DNA of 7,675 nucleotides from contig JAKUSY010000136.1 in assembly GCA_022451445.1 (NCBI GenBank), forward strand, positions 1-7,675, read 5' to 3'. How positions within the stretch are numbered: the stretch's first letter is position 1; each line of letters opens with the position of its first letter. Of the stretch, positions 5,506-7,675 are shown one piece after another. The stretch comes from Planctomycetota bacterium. GTDB taxonomy: Bacteria > Planctomycetota > UBA8108. Under the pieces are notes generated by a model. That model worked only from the letters and a program-made list of their open reading frames with translations. It was not told where the DNA came from and ran no database searches. The translations under genes were made by a program, and so were the position numbers.

Positions 5506-7675
5506 ATGAAGACCTTTTACCTCATCGACGGCCATGCCCAGATTTTCAGGGCCTACTACGCACCCTTCAGCGCCCAGCTGAACGCGCCCGACGGAGAGCC
5601 CACCAAGGCCACGTATATCTTCACGCAGATGATGCTGGGCATTCTCGATAGACAGGATCCCGACTACCTCGCGGTGGCGCTCGATTACGGAGACTCAAGC
5701 ACCGAGCGCAAGGAGTTCTATCCCGAGTACAAGGCCAACCGCGACGCGGCTCCCGAAGATTTCGGCCCCCAGGTCCGACGCATCGAGGAGCTGCTGGGAA
5801 TCATGAGCATCCCCACCTTCAAGGTGAAGGGGCAGGAGGCCGATGACATCATCGCCACGATCGGACGGCTGCTCGAGGATGAAGACATAGAGCTCAGGAT
5901 CGTGAGCAAGGACAAGGATCTCCACCAGCTGTTGACCGAGAAGGTCAAGATGTGGGACCCCCAGAAGGATCTCATCACCGACCCGGTGAGCCTCGTGGAG
6001 GACAAGGGCTACACTCCCGAGCAGGCCGTGGAGATCCAGACCCTGACCGGGGATTCGACCGACAACATACCCGGGGTTCCCGGCATCGGCCCCAAGAAGG
6101 CCGTCGACCTCATCCGGAAATACGGCTCGGTGGAGGGGGTTCGCGAGCACGTCGACGAGCTGACGCCGAAGATGAGCGAGAACGTCGCCAACCAGGGAGA
6201 CCTCTTCGACCTCACCCGGCGGCTGGTGACCCTCAACCGGGAGGTGGACTTTGAGTTCGACCTCGCGGCCTGCGATACCACGAAGGTGACTCTCGGAGAG
6301 CTCAAGCCCACGTTCGAGGAGCTCGGGTTCCGGCGCCTGCTCTCCCGGCTCGATGGTCCCGGGAAGGCTGAGGATTTCATTGCCGAGGAGCCCGAACGCG
6401 AGAGCGCCTCGGGCGATTACCGCCTGGTCGCCACCGAGCAGGACCTCAAAAACTTCCTCGCTGAGCTGAAGAAGGTCGACCTCTTCGCCATCGATACCGA
6501 GACGACCTCCGTACACGCGGTAGACTGCGAGCTCGTGGGGCTCTCCTTTTCCTGGGAGGCGGGCAAGGGCTGGTACCTGGCCCTGCGCTCGGACAAGGCC
6601 GATACGCTCGATCCCGGGGCAACCCTGGAGGCCCTCAGGCCGATCCTGGAGGACCCCGCGATCGGCAAATGCGGACAGAACATCAAATACGACCTCATCG
6701 TTCTGCGCCGGGCGGGAATCGAGCTGGCTGGAATCACCTTCGATACCATGATCGCCTCCTACCTGCTGGAGCCCGGGCGCCGCAGCCAGGCCATGGATGC
6801 GCTCGCCCGTGATCTCCTCGGTCTGCAGACCATCCCCATCAGCGACCTGATCGGCAAGGGCAAGAAACAGATCACCATGCTCGAGGTGGAGCTCGACAAG
6901 ATCGTCGAGTACGCCGGGGAAGATGCCGACATCACCTGGCGACTCTACGAGCTGCTGGCGCCGAAACTCGACGAAGCGGGCCTCAGAAAACTCTATGACG
7001 ATCTCGAGATGCCGCTGCTGAGGGTGCTCGCCGACATGGAGAACGAGGGAGTGACTCTCGATCTCGAACGCCTCGAACAAACCCGCAAGAGCCTGACCGC
7101 GAAGGTCGAAGAGCTGCAAGAAGAGATCCAGCGTAATGCCGGCCGGGAGTTCAACATCGACTCTCCCAAGCAGCTCTCCGAGATCCTCTTCGATGAGATG
7201 AATCTCCGGGTAGTCAAAAAGACCAAGACCGGGCGCAGCACCGATGCCTCCGTGCTGGAGACCCTCGCCGCCGAAACCGCCCACCCGCTTCCCGGGCTGA
7301 TTCTCAAGTACCGGGGGGTGAACAAGCTGCTGGGAACCTATGTCGCGCCACTGCCGGAGCTGATCTCCGAGAAGACCGGCCGGATACACGCGTCCTTCCA
7401 CCAGGCGGTGGCGGCGACGGGTCGTCTCAGCTCCTCGGATCCCAACCTGCAGAATATTCCCGTGAGGACGGAGCAGGGCAGGGAGATCCGGGCGGCCTTC
7501 GTCCCCGGCACCCGGGGACACGCCCTGATCACCGCTGATTATTCACAGATCGAGCTGCGCGTACTCGCCCACCTGTCAAAAGACAAGGGTTTGTTGTTTT
7601 ATGTTAATTCGTACAAGGAGATCTACACCTTCGTCACCGCCCAGATCGAGGGAATCGAGCAGGAGCAGGTGACCC
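5506..7675 (+). CDS. polA: DNA polymerase I, N-terminal 723 residues (cut by right edge)
   Basis: PolA fills gaps and removes RNA primers in replication and repair. The frame runs from ATG 5506 to the window end. All three domains are visible. The 5' nuclease (about 1-290) has LIDGH (D8), ALD (D60), QEADD (110-114), SKDKDL (134-139) and the helix-hairpin-helix GDSTDNIPGVPGIGPKKA (182-199). The 3'-5' exonuclease (about 305-485) is intact: DTE (330-332), NIKYD (D396), YAGED (Y469, D473), so proofreading is expected. The polymerase domain includes TGRLSSSDPNLQNIP (638-652) and motif A DYSQIEL (678-684); the O-helix and the rest are outside. Full length should be about 900-950. No clear ribosome binding site precedes the ATG (AGGCGG about 10 nt upstream at best), but the N-terminus is family-typical. 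Residues 698-707 are unusual: FYVNSYKEIY where E. coli has TAFAEGKDIH, partly in AT-rich codons. Confidence 0.96.
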   Translation, partial: MKTFYLIDGHAQIFRAYYAPFSAQLNAPDGEPTKATYIFTQMMLGILDRQDPDYLAVALDYGDSSTERKEFYPEYKANRDAAPEDFGPQVRRIEELLGIMSIPTFKVKGQEADDIIATIGRLLEDEDIELRIVSKDKDLHQLLTEKVKMWDPQKDLITDPVSLVEDKGYTPEQAVEIQTLTGDSTDNIPGVPGIGPKKAVDLIRKYGSVEGVREHVDELTPKMSENVANQGDLFDLTRRLVTLNREVDFEFDLAACDTTKVTLGELKPTFEELGFRRLLSRLDGPGKAEDFIAEEPERESASGDYRLVATEQDLKNFLAELKKVDLFAIDTETTSVHAVDCELVGLSFSWEAGKGWYLALRSDKADTLDPGATLEALRPILEDPAIGKCGQNIKYDLIVLRRAGIELAGITFDTMIASYLLEPGRRSQAMDALARDLLGLQTIPISDLIGKGKKQITMLEVELDKIVEYAGEDADITWRLYELLAPKLDEAGLRKLYDDLEMPLLRVLADMENEGVTLDLERLEQTRKSLTAKVEELQEEIQRNAGREFNIDSPKQLSEILFDEMNLRVVKKTKTGRSTDASVLETLAAETAHPLPGLILKYRGVNKLLGTYVAPLPELISEKTGRIHASFHQAVAATGRLSSSDPNLQNIPVRTEQGREIRAAFVPGTRGHALITADYSQIELRVLAHLSKDKGLLFYVNSYKEIYTFVTAQIEGIEQEQVT

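Noticed and set aside
5695..7521. A 608-codon open frame on the minus strand opposite polA
   Set aside because: It lies wholly antisense to a clear polA frame with all catalytic motifs. Its composition (Gly/Leu/Val/Glu/Asp/His-rich, no recognisable domain) is what a GC-rich gene yields on its opposite strand.

Overview
The window is GC-rich bacterial chromosomal DNA with five recognisable housekeeping or cell-envelope genes and no mobile element, CRISPR array, tRNA or rRNA. The PolA N-terminus (LIDGHAQIFRAYYAPF, then YPEYKANRD and APEDFGPQ) resembles my recollection of PolA from Planctomycetota and related lineages more than proteobacterial or firmicute PolA. A planctomycete-like or nearby uncultured lineage is therefore my best guess, with modest confidence. 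Several start codons have weak Shine-Dalgarno sequences, which would fit.

Layout. (1) 1-798, minus strand: N-terminal 266 residues of pyruvate phosphate dikinase (ppdK), cut by the left window edge. (2) 799-1410: a 612-bp gene-free region that is the most interesting part. It holds a good sigma70-type promoter for ppdK on the minus strand, a 14-bp perfect palindrome, and a second promoter-like region pointing right. The two promoter regions share a mirrored 19-bp sequence containing GTGACA. To the right lies a ~200-nt segment folding into several strong hairpins and ending in a clear intrinsic terminator, then a second terminator, then a -10-like box and a short hairpin just before the next gene. 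(3) 1411-2766, plus: a UDP-glucose/GDP-mannose dehydrogenase family protein. (4) 2842-4026, plus: glutamate 5-kinase with PUA domain (proB). (5) 4052-5323, minus: a secreted DUF1343/NamZ-type exo-N-acetylmuramidase, convergent with proB over a 25-bp gap filled by a hairpin. (6) 5506-7675, plus: DNA polymerase I (polA), cut by the right edge after 723 codons, divergent from the NamZ gene.

The genes do not form one pathway. udg supplies uronic-acid sugar nucleotides for envelope polysaccharides and the NamZ protein trims or recycles peptidoglycan, so two of the five concern the cell envelope. proB starts proline synthesis, ppdK sits at the pyruvate/PEP node, and polA repairs and replicates DNA. 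udg and proB could share a transcript (75-bp gap), though a TATAAC box precedes proB. The candidate for something undescribed is the structured, terminator-bearing RNA segment between ppdK and udg: I could not match it by eye to a known riboswitch or sRNA family, and it has an attenuator-like arrangement of competing helices.
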